A DNA stretch of 12,182 nucleotides from positions 1 to 12,182 of the forward strand of contig CAYZRZ010000060.1 in the NCBI GenBank assembly GCA_964480995.1, read 5' to 3'. The notes under the pieces are model-generated. The model searched no databases. It saw nothing but the letters and a program-made list of their open reading frames with translations, and was not told the DNA's origin. Below are positions 5,449 through 12,182 of the stretch, piece after piece. Source of the DNA: UBA1038 sp964480995 (GTDB taxonomy: Bacteria > Bacillota > Clostridia > Christensenellales > Aristaeellaceae). The stretch's first letter is position 1, and each line of letters begins with the position of its first letter. Both the position numbers and the translations under genes were made by a program.

Positions 5449-6167
5449 CGCCCAGGCGCAACGCTCCTGCGCAAATAAATGGCGTAGGGCACCGCGACCG
5501 CCGCGATGAATACCAGGATATATGCCTGTGTGGTGCTGTCCTGCAGGGTGAGGGTGCCGCTGATATTGAACAGGATGTGAAAGAGAATGCCCGGCACCAG
5601 GTTGCCGGTGACTTCGGCCAGGAGCGCCAGTACAATGCCGGTCACGATGGCGGCGGCGATCTGCCCTGCCATTTCCGCCAGGGCGTATCCGTTGAGCAGG
5701 TTGATAATATGGCCGATGCCAAACGTGATACCTGAGATCAGGATTGCCCGTCTCGCGCCGGATTTGCCGCGGATCGCCCGGAACAGAAGGCCCCTGAAGA
5801 GCAGTTCCTCTATCAGGCCGGTGCCGGCCATCAGCAGGCACAGGGCCAGCGCCTTGCTGACAGTCATTGAAGGGTCGATACCCTGGATCAACTGCACCAA
5901 GGCGATGAGCAGCAGGGGGAGATAGTAAAGGGTTTTGCGCGAATCATCCGCGGTTACCTTGCCGGTGCCAAGAACGCTCAGCTGCCGGGTCCGCTTGAGA
6001 TAGACAATCAGGGCGGCCGAAAGGCCCAGCAGCAGCGCGTCTGTCACCAGGGGAAGGGAATCCGGGGTTGTGGAAAGCGCCTGGGCAATGTTCACCAGGG
6101 CCAGGTACAGCATGATCCATACCACCGCGTGCAGGACCGGTTTCTTTTCCATCAGTTTGGCCATCAT
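5421..6167 (-). CDS. CPBP family intramembrane metalloprotease
   Basis: A 248-residue membrane protein of the CPBP (CAAX protease and bacteriocin-processing) family. Motif 1 is EELLFR (E120, E121, R125), motif 2 FGIGH (F149, H153) and motif 3 HILFN (H197), the expected catalytic or metal-binding set. Hydrophobic segments are visible at about 13-30, 40-57, 80-95, 105-120, 143-160, 165-186 and 212-232. Such proteins cleave membrane-embedded or prenyl-like substrates or take part in bacteriocin self-immunity; the target here is unknown. The start ATG overlaps the stop of the TetR gene upstream (ATGA), and GGAAAAGG serves as ribosome site, so the pair is one operon. The last eight residues (INAAHNAS) and the stop are encoded by a module of array C, so the natural C-terminus has probably been replaced. 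Confidence 0.88.
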   Translation of the reverse strand: MMAKLMEKKPVLHAVVWIMLYLALVNIAQALSTTPDSLPLVTDALLLGLSAALIVYLKRTRQLSVLGTGKVTADDSRKTLYYLPLLLIALVQLIQGIDPSMTVSKALALCLLMAGTGLIEELLFRGLLFRAIRGKSGARRAILISGITFGIGHIINLLNGYALAEMAGQIAAAIVTGIVLALLAEVTGNLVPGILFHILFNISGTLTLQDSTTQAYILVFIAAVAVPYAIYLRRSVAPGRINAAHNAS

Positions 6168-6739
6168 TCTTTTCCTTTTCCGATCAATTTCATTTTCATT
6201 CCCGTAAAAGCGTCCATCAGCAGGCCTGTGATTTCCTCCGGGCTCATTTCGCAGCTGTTGGTCGCCATCAGGGCCGCGATGCCGTGGGTGATCAGCCAGA
6301 TAGCCAGAAACAGCTGCTGGGCGCCGGTGATGTCAAGGCCTGTCATCCCGGCGATGATGCCCAGGATCTCCCGGCTGTCTTCGCCCCTGACCATGTCAAG
6401 CACGCTCTTGCCCTTGAATTCATCCGACATGAACAGAAGCTTGAACAGGTTCTGCTCTTCCTTGGCGAACTGGATATACGCAAGGCCGATCCCCAGAAAG
6501 GGGATCCGGTGGCTTTCCATCCCGCCGCGCATGCGGCTGTCCAGCGCCTCTTCCGCCTTGCGGTACAGGGCTTCCTTCAGCTTCTCCATGTTTTGGAAGT
6601 TTCGAAACACCGGCTGAACCGAGCAGCCCAGCGCCTTGCCGATATCCCTGGCGTTGACACCGGCTATCCCTTTGCTCCTTGTGATCTCAAGGGCTGCCTG
6701 AAGGATCTCTTCCTCCGTGATCTTTACCTTGGGCGGCAT
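6164..6739 (-). CDS. TetR/AcrR family transcriptional repressor
   Basis: A 191-residue regulator. The N-terminal TetR DNA-binding domain is clear: ITEEEILQAALEITRSKGIA (7-26), then the helix-turn-helix region VNARDIGKALGCSVQPVFRNF (28-48) and the following MEKLKEALY. The rest is a helical ligand-binding and dimer domain without a recognisable ligand. It is first in the operon with the CPBP protease, and palindromes next to its promoter suggest that it represses itself and the protease. The start ATG at 6737-6739 has GAAGGAGG at a good distance; an in-frame upstream start (6766) lacks one and would fall in the operator. Confidence 0.9.
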   Translation of the reverse strand: MPPKVKITEEEILQAALEITRSKGIAGVNARDIGKALGCSVQPVFRNFQNMEKLKEALYRKAEEALDSRMRGGMESHRIPFLGIGLAYIQFAKEEQNLFKLLFMSDEFKGKSVLDMVRGEDSREILGIIAGMTGLDITGAQQLFLAIWLITHGIAALMATNSCEMSPEEITGLLMDAFTGMKMKLIGKGKE

Positions 6740-6764
6740 GGTCACCCCTCCTTCAAAAGAACAC

Positions 6765-6786
6765 ACGTTACATAACGTATGTTATG
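6765..6786. promoter_or_regulatory. Overlapping palindromic operator, likely for the TetR protein
   Basis: Two perfect dyads overlap: ACGTTA-CA-TAACGT (6765-6778) and CATAAC-GTAT-GTTATG (6771-6786). They lie directly downstream of the -10 box of the TetR operon, across the expected start of transcription, a standard place for autorepression. Confidence 0.72.
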
Positions 6787-6787
6787 C

Positions 6788-6816
6788 ATCATACATGCCA
6801 TCTCTCCCGATGTCAA
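6788..6816 (-). promoter_or_regulatory. Promoter of the tetR-CPBP operon
   Basis: TTGACA (6811-6816), 17 bases, TATGAT (6788-6793) on the minus strand. Start of transcription is expected near 6781, inside the operator palindromes. Confidence 0.8.
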
Positions 6817-6934
6817 CGGGGCAGGGAACATTTTATTAAAAAGTTTCACTTGCGCCTGCCCGCTTGCGGGGTGAATCTTCATGACCGTGAAGCGCGCCGC
6901 ATTTGAGTTCCCTATATGAAAGGCTCGAGAATCG

Positions 6935-6943
6935 TGATATAAT
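6935..6943 (+). promoter_or_regulatory. Extended -10 promoter of the flavodoxin-like gene
   Basis: TGA followed by a perfect TATAAT (6938-6943), about 57 bases before the ATG at 7001. No clear -35 box at the right distance, consistent with an extended -10 promoter. Confidence 0.55.
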
Positions 6944-7000
6944 TCATATGATAGACGAGCAGTATCTGACCGGACAAACAGAATATATCGGAGGAACCTT

Positions 7001-7462
7001 ATGAAAACGGGGATCATCATCTATTCCCAGACGGGTCACACCAGGCAGGCAGCGCAAAGATTGCGCGACGCTTTGCGCAATAAGGGGCAGGAATGCGAGC
7101 TGCTGGAGGTACAGGTCAGCAACGCGAAGCCGGAATCAAACCATGACAAGATTCAGTTTACCGTCAAGCCCTCGCCGGACGGGTATGACAGGCTCATCTT
7201 CGCTTCACCCGTATGGGCCTTCTCTCTGTGCGGCGTCATGAAGGCCTACATGGCGGGGCTGCCCTCCCTCGGCGGCAAAAGGATCAGCCTCTTTGTTACC
7301 CATCATCTGCCGCTCCCGTGGATGGGCGGCAACAAAGCGGTCACGCAGATGAAGCGGCTGTGCGAGGAAAAGGGCGGGCAGGTGGAATCCCAAGCCATCA
7401 TCAGTTGGAATGAACGGCGGCGTGAGATGGACATCGCCGGCATGCTGGGCAGGCTGGCCTAA
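7001..7462 (+). CDS. Flavodoxin-like FMN-binding protein
   Basis: A 153-residue cytoplasmic protein with the flavodoxin fold. The first strand and phosphate loop are plain: GIIIYSQTGHTRQAA, with SQTGHT (9-14) as the FMN phosphate-binding motif. A second block, DRLIFASPVWAFSLCGVMKA, matches the region that holds the isoalloxazine ring. It probably carries electrons or acts as a small flavin-dependent reductase; the partner is unknown. The start has GGAGG 7 bases upstream. The deaminase gene follows after 29 bases without a terminator, so the two are likely co-transcribed. Confidence 0.85.
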   Translation: MKTGIIIYSQTGHTRQAAQRLRDALRNKGQECELLEVQVSNAKPESNHDKIQFTVKPSPDGYDRLIFASPVWAFSLCGVMKAYMAGLPSLGGKRISLFVTHHLPLPWMGGNKAVTQMKRLCEEKGGQVESQAIISWNERRREMDIAGMLGRLA

Positions 7463-7491
7463 TCAGCGTAACCGTGAAAGGAGCGGGCGCT

Positions 7492-7986
7492 ATGAATGGA
7501 ACAGGCGCGGCCCCGCCGATCGGGCCGGATATCCTGTTGATGAAAGAGGCTTTGAAGGAAGCCTATGAGGGCATCAGGGCAGGAGAGGGCGGGCCCTTCG
7601 GATGCGTCATCGTCAAGGGGGACCGGATCGTCGGCAGGGGGCATAACCGGGTCATCCTCAAGCGCGATCCGACCTGCCACGGCGAAATGGAAGCGATCCG
7701 TGATGCCTGTGAGACCCTGGGCACCTTTGACCTGGCGGGCTGTACCCTCTATACCACGGCGGAGCCCTGCCCGATGTGCCTGGGCGCCATCCTGTGGGCA
7801 AATATCCGGCAGGTATACTTCGGCTGCGGCCGGTTGGACAGCGACAGCATCGGGTTTCGGGATGAGGTATTCTATAAGTATCTCAAGGGGGAAGCGGATA
7901 TCCTAAGCGTTGCGGAGTTCGGCCGCTGTGAATGCCTGGAGCTGTTTGAAGCGTACAAGGCGCTGGATAACAAGACGAGTTATTGA
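7492..7986 (+). CDS. GuaD-like nucleoside/guanine deaminase
   Basis: A 164-residue zinc-dependent deaminase of the cytidine/deoxycytidylate deaminase superfamily. Zinc ligands and the catalytic acid are in CHGEME (H63, E65) and PCPMC (C93, C96). GGPFGCVIVK (33-42) and the C-terminal half (GFRDEVFYKY and following) resemble Bacillus GuaD, which turns guanine into xanthine for purine salvage, better than they resemble the tRNA adenosine deaminase TadA, which usually ends soon after the second motif. The substrate is therefore an inference. The usual HAE reads HGE here. The ATG at 7492 is preferred (AAAGGAG 8 bases upstream) over the in-frame GTG at 7474, which precedes that site. Confidence 0.83.
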   Translation: MNGTGAAPPIGPDILLMKEALKEAYEGIRAGEGGPFGCVIVKGDRIVGRGHNRVILKRDPTCHGEMEAIRDACETLGTFDLAGCTLYTTAEPCPMCLGAILWANIRQVYFGCGRLDSDSIGFRDEVFYKYLKGEADILSVAEFGRCECLELFEAYKALDNKTSY

Positions 7987-8219
7987 TCACCAACATCCCT
8001 TCAAGGAGATGATCGGATAGAACAATACATTGAAACTGGCTGACTTTCCTGCTCCTGTTTTTATACTATGACGCAATGCACAATGGACTGTCCCGGAGTG
8101 GCTTATTTCCTGATGCCCAATGTCCGCATCATACCCCTTTCGGATCGCGCCTGTTCCCGGGTACACTCTTGCATCATATATGACCCTTTTTCCGGATGAT
8201 ACGAAAGGATGGGAGCCCT
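7987..8219. other. Intergenic region upstream of the secreted-protein gene
   Basis: No gene, strong terminator or repeat seen. CTGACT and TATACT (-10 at about 8060) at 16 bases form a weak promoter candidate. The string TATGACGCAAT just behind it recurs at 10373-10383, before the DUF2202 gene. Confidence 0.35.
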
Positions 8220-9410
8220 ATGATGACAGGACGCCGCTTTATTGCCGTGTTGCTTCTCCTGTGTTCTTTTTTCCTGCCGCCGGCTTCTGCCGCAGGCGCG
8301 CAGAGCGGGGAGCCGGGGCTGCACGCCTTGCTTGCGCGGGTCCCTGCTTCCGCATTTGAGGCCGGCTGGCTGAGCTACGCGAATGTTCCCGCGCTGATCC
8401 GGGGCACGCCGGGCGCCGTGATCCCTCAAAGCGCGCAGGATATTGACAGCCTTCAGTCAGGCCCGAGCGGCGATGCCCTGCTGGGGGCCTATCTGGCGCT
8501 GGCCGCCGGCCCGAGCGATCTGTACCGGCATCTCTATGGCGGCAGGGAGATGATCGCTTCAAGCGGGATCGATTTCTTTGCCCTCAATGAAGTGCTGGAG
8601 CTGGGCCAGCCCCCTTCCCGCCAGATCTGGCTGAGAGGCGCTTTTGACCGGGCTGCAATACTGGATCGGCTGAGTGAGAAGGGCTATCAGGCCCCGGCGG
8701 ACGCTTTCCCGGCCTTTGAGGTCTGGGGACGGGATGGCAGGATTGACGGGGGCCAGGCGCTTGACCTAAAACGCCGTGACCCCGCCTTCCTTTTTGGCGG
8801 GTACATCGGGCAATCCTGGCCTGTGGGCTTGAATGGTGACCTGCTGTTTTCCAGCCCCGATGAGGCGGCGATCCGCGCGGCGGCAGAGGGGAAGGAGACT
8901 CCGCTGTCAAGCCTCGGCCCGCTGATAGGCCTGGTCAACTCTGCCTACAGGGTCGGCCCTGATGAGGCGGGCGAGCTGGCTCAGCTGTATCTGCTCACGC
9001 CTGACGCTGCAGGCCTGTCGGTCCTCTCGCCCTGGGATGCCCCGCCGGCGGTTCCCCTGCCTGCCTATACACTGTTTTCCCTGTCCCAGGCCTTCACCCA
9101 AAGCAGCGAGTGGGTGCTGATCGGCCTGTCTTACCCCGATGACACACTGGCGGCTGAGGCGGCGGATGCCCTGGCGATCAGATACGAACAGGCAGCGCTG
9201 ACCCGTACGGGGGAAAAGCTTTCCGACCGCGTGGCGGCCATGGGGGGAGAGGCCGGGACGCCCTTCATCCAAGGATCCGGGGACGGCTCAAGCTGCGTCA
9301 TCCTGCCCCTGCGATTCCCGCTCCTTGAAGGAGGCGCGCCCATGGCTTTCCGCTTCTTTGTCAACCTCCTCCTGTCCCGCGATCTGGGATGGCTGACCGC
9401 GGGGCGATGA
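8220..9410 (+). CDS. Secreted protein of unknown function with signal peptide
   Basis: A 396-residue protein that I do not recognise. It begins with a clear Sec signal peptide: basic MMTGRR, hydrophobic FIAVLLLLCSFFLPPA and a likely cleavage after ASA or ASAAGA. No lipobox cysteine follows, so it is probably released or wall-associated rather than lipid-anchored. The mature part is rich in Ala, Gly, Leu and Pro, contains only one cysteine (in GSSCVILP), and has no repeat, zinc motif or further membrane segment that I can identify. GGGAG lies 4 bases before the ATG at 8220 and 7 before the adjacent ATG at 8223; either may be used, and an ATG at 8196 would put a non-signal peptide in front. It stands alone, with 233 bases before it and 158 after it. 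Confidence 0.78.
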   Translation: MMTGRRFIAVLLLLCSFFLPPASAAGAQSGEPGLHALLARVPASAFEAGWLSYANVPALIRGTPGAVIPQSAQDIDSLQSGPSGDALLGAYLALAAGPSDLYRHLYGGREMIASSGIDFFALNEVLELGQPPSRQIWLRGAFDRAAILDRLSEKGYQAPADAFPAFEVWGRDGRIDGGQALDLKRRDPAFLFGGYIGQSWPVGLNGDLLFSSPDEAAIRAAAEGKETPLSSLGPLIGLVNSAYRVGPDEAGELAQLYLLTPDAAGLSVLSPWDAPPAVPLPAYTLFSLSQAFTQSSEWVLIGLSYPDDTLAAEAADALAIRYEQAALTRTGEKLSDRVAAMGGEAGTPFIQGSGDGSSCVILPLRFPLLEGGAPMAFRFFVNLLLSRDLGWLTAGR

Positions 9411-9482
9411 AGCAGATCATAGAATGCTCAAGGATCTGATGAGGGTATCGCGAAGGATGGGCCTGTTTAATAAGGCTCTGCA

Positions 9483-9511
9483 TTGTGATTTTATCCGCGT
9501 AATGATATACT
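9483..9511 (+). promoter_or_regulatory. Promoter of the AIM24-family gene
   Basis: TTGTGA (9483-9488), 17 bases, TATACT (9506-9511), the latter preceded by TGA as an extended -10. Start is expected near 9518. A small hairpin, TACCG with CGGTA, lies in the 5' leader. Confidence 0.6.
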
Positions 9512-9568
9512 TCTGTACCGAAGAGCGGTATGCTTATATGAACTGACATCATAAGGAGCGGCATCAGC

Positions 9569-10246
9569 ATGAAGTATGAAATCAAGGGCGGTAACTTCCC
9601 GGTGGTAACCTGCACCCTCAGCAGCGGTGAGCAGATGATCACCGAAAAAGGGTCCATGGTCTGGATGTCTTCCAACATCGACATGGAAACACAGGGAGGC
9701 GGTCTGGGGAAAATGTTCAGCAAAGCATTTTCCGGAGAAAGCATGTTTCAAAACATCTACACGGCCAGAGGGGAGGGGATGATCACCTTTGGTTCCAGCT
9801 TCCCCGGCCAGATCATTCCGCTTCAGGTAAGCTCCGGCAGGGAGATGATCCTGCAAAAGAGCGCCTTCCTGGCATCTGAAACAGGGGTTACCCTGTCCGT
9901 TTTCTTCAATAAAAAGCTTGGCGCCGGGCTCTTTGGCGGCGAAGGCTTTATCATGCAGAAGGTCAGCGGGCAGGGCATCGTTTTTGTGGAAATTGACGGC
10001 GAACTGGTTGAATATGATCTGAAGCCCGGTGAAGAACTTGTCGTCGATACAGGCAATGTGGCCGGCTTTGAATCCACTGTATCCATGGACATCAGGCAGG
10101 TACCCGGCCTCAAAAACAAGCTGTTGGGCGGGGAAGGATTATTCAATACCCACCTCACTGGCCCTGGAAAGATTTGGCTGCAGACCATGCCCATTGTCAA
10201 CGTGGCCATGGCGCTGAAGGGTTTCTTCCCCGCAAGCAAAGGCTGA
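9569..10246 (+). CDS. AIM24 family protein (TIGR00266-like)
   Basis: A 225-residue protein of the AIM24 family, named after a yeast mitochondrial protein; the bacterial members have no settled function. Family features seen: the start YEIKGGNFPVVTCTLSSGEQ, a turn MITEKGSMVWMSSNIDMETQ, a glycine-rich GGGLGKMFSKAFSGES, GEGMITFGSSFPGQI, and later GGEGFIMQKVSGQGIVFVEI and LLGGEGLFNTHLTGPGKIWL. The regular beta-strand pattern fits the family's beta-sandwich. No signal peptide, so it is cytoplasmic. AAGGAG lies 10 bases before the ATG. It is a single-gene unit with its own promoter and a strong terminator. Confidence 0.9.
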   Translation: MKYEIKGGNFPVVTCTLSSGEQMITEKGSMVWMSSNIDMETQGGGLGKMFSKAFSGESMFQNIYTARGEGMITFGSSFPGQIIPLQVSSGREMILQKSAFLASETGVTLSVFFNKKLGAGLFGGEGFIMQKVSGQGIVFVEIDGELVEYDLKPGEELVVDTGNVAGFESTVSMDIRQVPGLKNKLLGGEGLFNTHLTGPGKIWLQTMPIVNVAMALKGFFPASKG

Positions 10247-10265
10247 CAAATTTATCTGTATCCTC

Positions 10266-10300
10266 GCGGGCGGCACGCATGCGTGCCGCCCGCCTCTTTT
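10266..10300 (+). terminator. Strong terminator after the AIM24-family gene
   Basis: GCGGGCGGCACGCA (10266-10279) and TGCGTGCCGCCCGC (10280-10293) form a perfect 28-base palindrome, followed by CTCTTTT. Confidence 0.85.
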
Positions 10301-10459
10301 ATGCCGCCATGATGATCCATAGCGGAAACCTATTCACAACGCGTTAAAAATAATACCTTATTTTCTGACGGCTTATGACGCAATTCTGACACAAATGCTT
10401 GATACTATGACACTGCGGCAAGGGATTGCCGGAGAAAAGAAAGAGATGAGGAAAGACAA

Positions 10460-11005
10460 ATGAAGAACGTAAAATGGACAAAGCTGATGGCGCTGAGCCT
10501 GGCGCTGCTGATGCCTCTGATCGCGCTGGGAGAGACACCTTTCGGGGCCGCCGCTTTGAGCGAGGGAAAAACCTACACAGTAGAGGAAATGCTGACCTAC
10601 GCCATCCAGGATGAATACCTGGCTCAGGCGGAATACAAGGTGATCATGGATGCCTTTGGAGAACAGCGGCCCTTCATCAACATCATGAAAGCCGAAGGGG
10701 TTCATGTCCAGCGCCTGCTCCCCCTATTCACGGCGCGCGAGGTGACTGTGCCGGAGGACACGGCGCTTGAGCATACCGTCAAACCTGAATCGCTTCAGGC
10801 AGCCTACGCGGCCGGAGTAAGCGCTGAAGTGCACAACATTGCCATGTACGAAGCCTTTCTGAAGCAGAGCGATCTGCCCGATGATGTCCGCGCGGTATTT
10901 GAGGCGCTGATGCGCGCGTCCCAGAACCATCTGCGCGCGTTTGAACAAAACGCGAACAAGCCGGGGATGGGGAATCAAAACAGAGCGGCAGGCAACGGGC
11001 AGTAA
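10460..11005 (+). CDS. Secreted ferritin-like DUF2202 protein
   Basis: A 181-residue protein with an N-terminal signal peptide (KNVKWTK then MALSLALLMPLIALG, likely cleavage near 24) and a ferritin-like four-helix domain of the DUF2202 type. Helices carry the spaced carboxylate and histidine residues expected of a di-metal site: E52 and E58 (DEYLAQAEY), E79 and H82 (EGVHV), E123 and E131 (AEVHNIAMYE) and H157 (NHLRAF). The C-terminal 20 residues are Asn/Gly/Gln-rich and probably disordered. The metal and reaction are unknown; relatives are exported proteins of the ferritin-like superfamily. The start ATG has GAGGAAAG upstream. A promoter is not clear; TATGACGCAAT and a related ATACTATGAC lie about 80 and 55 bases upstream. 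Confidence 0.85.
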   Translation: MKNVKWTKLMALSLALLMPLIALGETPFGAAALSEGKTYTVEEMLTYAIQDEYLAQAEYKVIMDAFGEQRPFINIMKAEGVHVQRLLPLFTAREVTVPEDTALEHTVKPESLQAAYAAGVSAEVHNIAMYEAFLKQSDLPDDVRAVFEALMRASQNHLRAFEQNANKPGMGNQNRAAGNGQ

Positions 11006-11133
11006 ATATCAGCAGCAGCCCTGACGCTGATGAAAACAGCGAGCCTGTACAAGGACGAGGCAGGCGGAGGAAATGAGCTGATCTGATCAGCCGCCAATCT
11101 GTTGGGCGATGGTGGGTTACGAATGAATGAAGA

Positions 11134-11166
11134 GGCCGGAGGCGCAAACCGCCCCCGGCCCCTTTG
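11134..11166. terminator. Two-way terminator between the DUF2202 and peptidase genes
   Basis: GGCCGG (11134-11139) pairs with CCGGCC (11155-11160), and GGCG with CGCC inside it after one A/C mismatch. CCTTT follows on the plus side and CTTCATT on the minus side, so it can serve both convergent genes. A second, smaller palindrome (GCTGATC, T, GATCAGC at 11077-11091) precedes it. Confidence 0.7.
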
Positions 11167-11183
11167 AATACAGTTGTTGCTTA

Positions 11184-12182
11184 TTACTTGATCTTGCTCT
11201 TATCCAGCCCGTCCAGATACGCTTCAAGCGCCGGGGTGACGGCGGCAATCGTGCCTTCTTCAAAGGGGCTCTTGAGACCGCTCTTGGGGGCCAGCTTCTT
11301 GAAGGGGATGCGGCCTGATTCCATGCAAAGCGTCAGGTAGCTTTTCCACGCGGCGGCGTGATCCTTCATATCCCATACGAAGTACTGCAGGGCGCAGACC
11401 TGGCTCAATGTATAATCGAGATAGTAGAAGGGATAGAGGTAGACGTGCAGCTGCTTTTGCCAGCGGCCGCCCTTCTCCAGGAACTCCAGCCCGTCATAGT
11501 CCAAGTGGGGCAGGTATTTCTTTTCGATCTCGCGGTACCGGGCGCGGCGCTGTTCGGGCGTGGCGTCCGGATGCTCGTAGACCCACTCCTGCAGCTCGTC
11601 GATGGACGCGCCGTAAGGCAGGAAGCTGAGGGCGTCAACCACGTGGGAATAGAAATACTTTTCGGTGTCTTCCTTGAAGAAGCGCTCCATCCAGGGGTGG
11701 GTGAAGAATTCCATGCTCATGGAATGGATCTCGGCCACTTCGCTGGTTATATCCGCGATGTCCTTGAGCTCCACATCCCGCTGCAGCCAGCCCTGGAAGG
11801 CGTGGCCGGCCTCGTGGGTCAGCACATCCACGTCGCCTGAGGTGCCGTTGAAGTTGGAGAAGATAAAGGGCACCTTGTAGTCATCAATGAAGGTCATGTA
11901 GCCGCCGTTGGCCTTGCCGGGCTTGGTGGTCAGGTCCATGAGTTCCTGCCCGGTCATGATGCTGAAGAAGGCGTCGGTTTCGGGCGACAGCTCCCTATAC
12001 ATCACCTTGGCCTGATCGACCATGTAGGCTTCCTCGCCCTTGGGGGTGGGGTTGCCCGACAGGAACATCAGGGAGTAGTCGTAGTTTTTCATATCGCTGA
12101 TGCCGATGCGCTGGGCCTGCTCGCGGTAGAGCTTCCCTGTCAGCGGCACGACGCTTTCCACAATCTGGTCGCGGTAGCGCCT
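11184..12182 (-). CDS. M3 family oligoendopeptidase, C-terminal part (runs off right edge)
   Basis: The last 332 codons of a zinc metallopeptidase of family M3; the frame is open through the right window edge (RRYRDQI), so the N-terminal part is outside. The active site HEAGH (123-127 of this fragment) gives two histidine ligands and the catalytic Glu. The Glu in SEVAEIHS about 24 residues later is the expected third zinc ligand. Downstream HVYLYPFYYLDYTLSQVCAL, with its His and paired tyrosines, is the conserved substrate-binding region of the family, and ESGRIPFKKL is typical of oligoendopeptidases. These enzymes degrade short peptides in the cytosol; no signal peptide can be judged here. 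GTG at 12161 is not a start, because homologous-looking sequence continues upstream. Confidence 0.92.
   Translation of the reverse strand, partial: RRYRDQIVESVVPLTGKLYREQAQRIGISDMKNYDYSLMFLSGNPTPKGEEAYMVDQAKVMYRELSPETDAFFSIMTGQELMDLTTKPGKANGGYMTFIDDYKVPFIFSNFNGTSGDVDVLTHEAGHAFQGWLQRDVELKDIADITSEVAEIHSMSMEFFTHPWMERFFKEDTEKYFYSHVVDALSFLPYGASIDELQEWVYEHPDATPEQRRARYREIEKKYLPHLDYDGLEFLEKGGRWQKQLHVYLYPFYYLDYTLSQVCALQYFVWDMKDHAAAWKSYLTLCMESGRIPFKKLAPKSGLKSPFEEGTIAAVTPALEAYLDGLDKSKIK

Noticed and set aside
5364..5735. Plus-strand frame that starts in array C (MRCIRASARC)
   Set aside because: Its start is repeat sequence and the rest lies opposite the clear CPBP protease gene.
8058..10410. Shared string TATGACGCAAT before the secreted-protein gene and before the DUF2202 gene
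   Set aside because: Eleven matching bases at two places are too little to call a regulatory site; positions relative to the start codons differ and no dyad is present.

Overview
The window looks like chromosomal DNA of a high-GC anaerobic member of the Firmicutes (Clostridia). The reasons are the gene families present: a long-form RsmH-like methyltransferase, an ABC-2 type exporter pair, a CPBP protease with a TetR regulator, a GuaD-like deaminase, AIM24, DUF2202 and an M3 oligopeptidase. Strong AGGAGG ribosome binding sites and Gram-positive style promoters support this. No rRNA, tRNA or CRISPR array was seen, and the species cannot be named from this stretch.

Layout. Positions 1-576 (minus) hold the first 192 codons of a gene that runs off the left edge. 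Its protein has a coiled coil, a four-cysteine cluster and the first catalytic DxD of an archaeo-eukaryotic primase of the TOTE conflict-system type, so the window starts at the edge of a likely defence locus. This part and its upstream region, to about 850, are clearly more AT-rich than the rest. It has its own promoter and possibly a 36-codon leader ORF. Next come an RsmH-like rRNA methyltransferase (998-2059, plus), an 816-bp stretch without a full-length gene, an ABC ATPase and permease operon (2876-5189, plus), and a convergent minus-strand operon of a TetR-type repressor and a CPBP membrane protease (6739-5421). The last has a textbook promoter followed by overlapping operator palindromes. 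To the right on the plus strand are a flavodoxin-like gene with a GuaD-like deaminase (7001-7986), an unrecognised secreted protein (8220-9410), an AIM24-family protein (9569-10246) and a secreted ferritin-like DUF2202 protein (10460-11005). A convergent M3 peptidase (minus) leaves the window at the right edge.

The most unusual structure is non-coding. Three arrays (about 2089-2350, 2601-2804 and 5199-5448) are built from short hairpin modules separated by the heptamer AATGCAG or its complement. Each array is itself a large palindrome around a conserved core of 30-32 nt that folds into a two-part stem. Module stems differ in sequence but stay self-complementary, and the same few stem types recur in all three arrays. 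Two arrays start with a hairpin that contains the stop codon of the gene before them, and the third supplies the last codons and stop of the CPBP gene. Between the first two arrays lies a candidate small RNA of about 105 nt on the minus strand (perfect promoter, possible pseudoknot, strong terminator), directly behind what may be the C-terminal remnant of a gene.

Most protein genes here look like ordinary housekeeping or accessory genes. The points for follow-up are the TOTE-type primase gene, the composite palindromic arrays and the small RNA.
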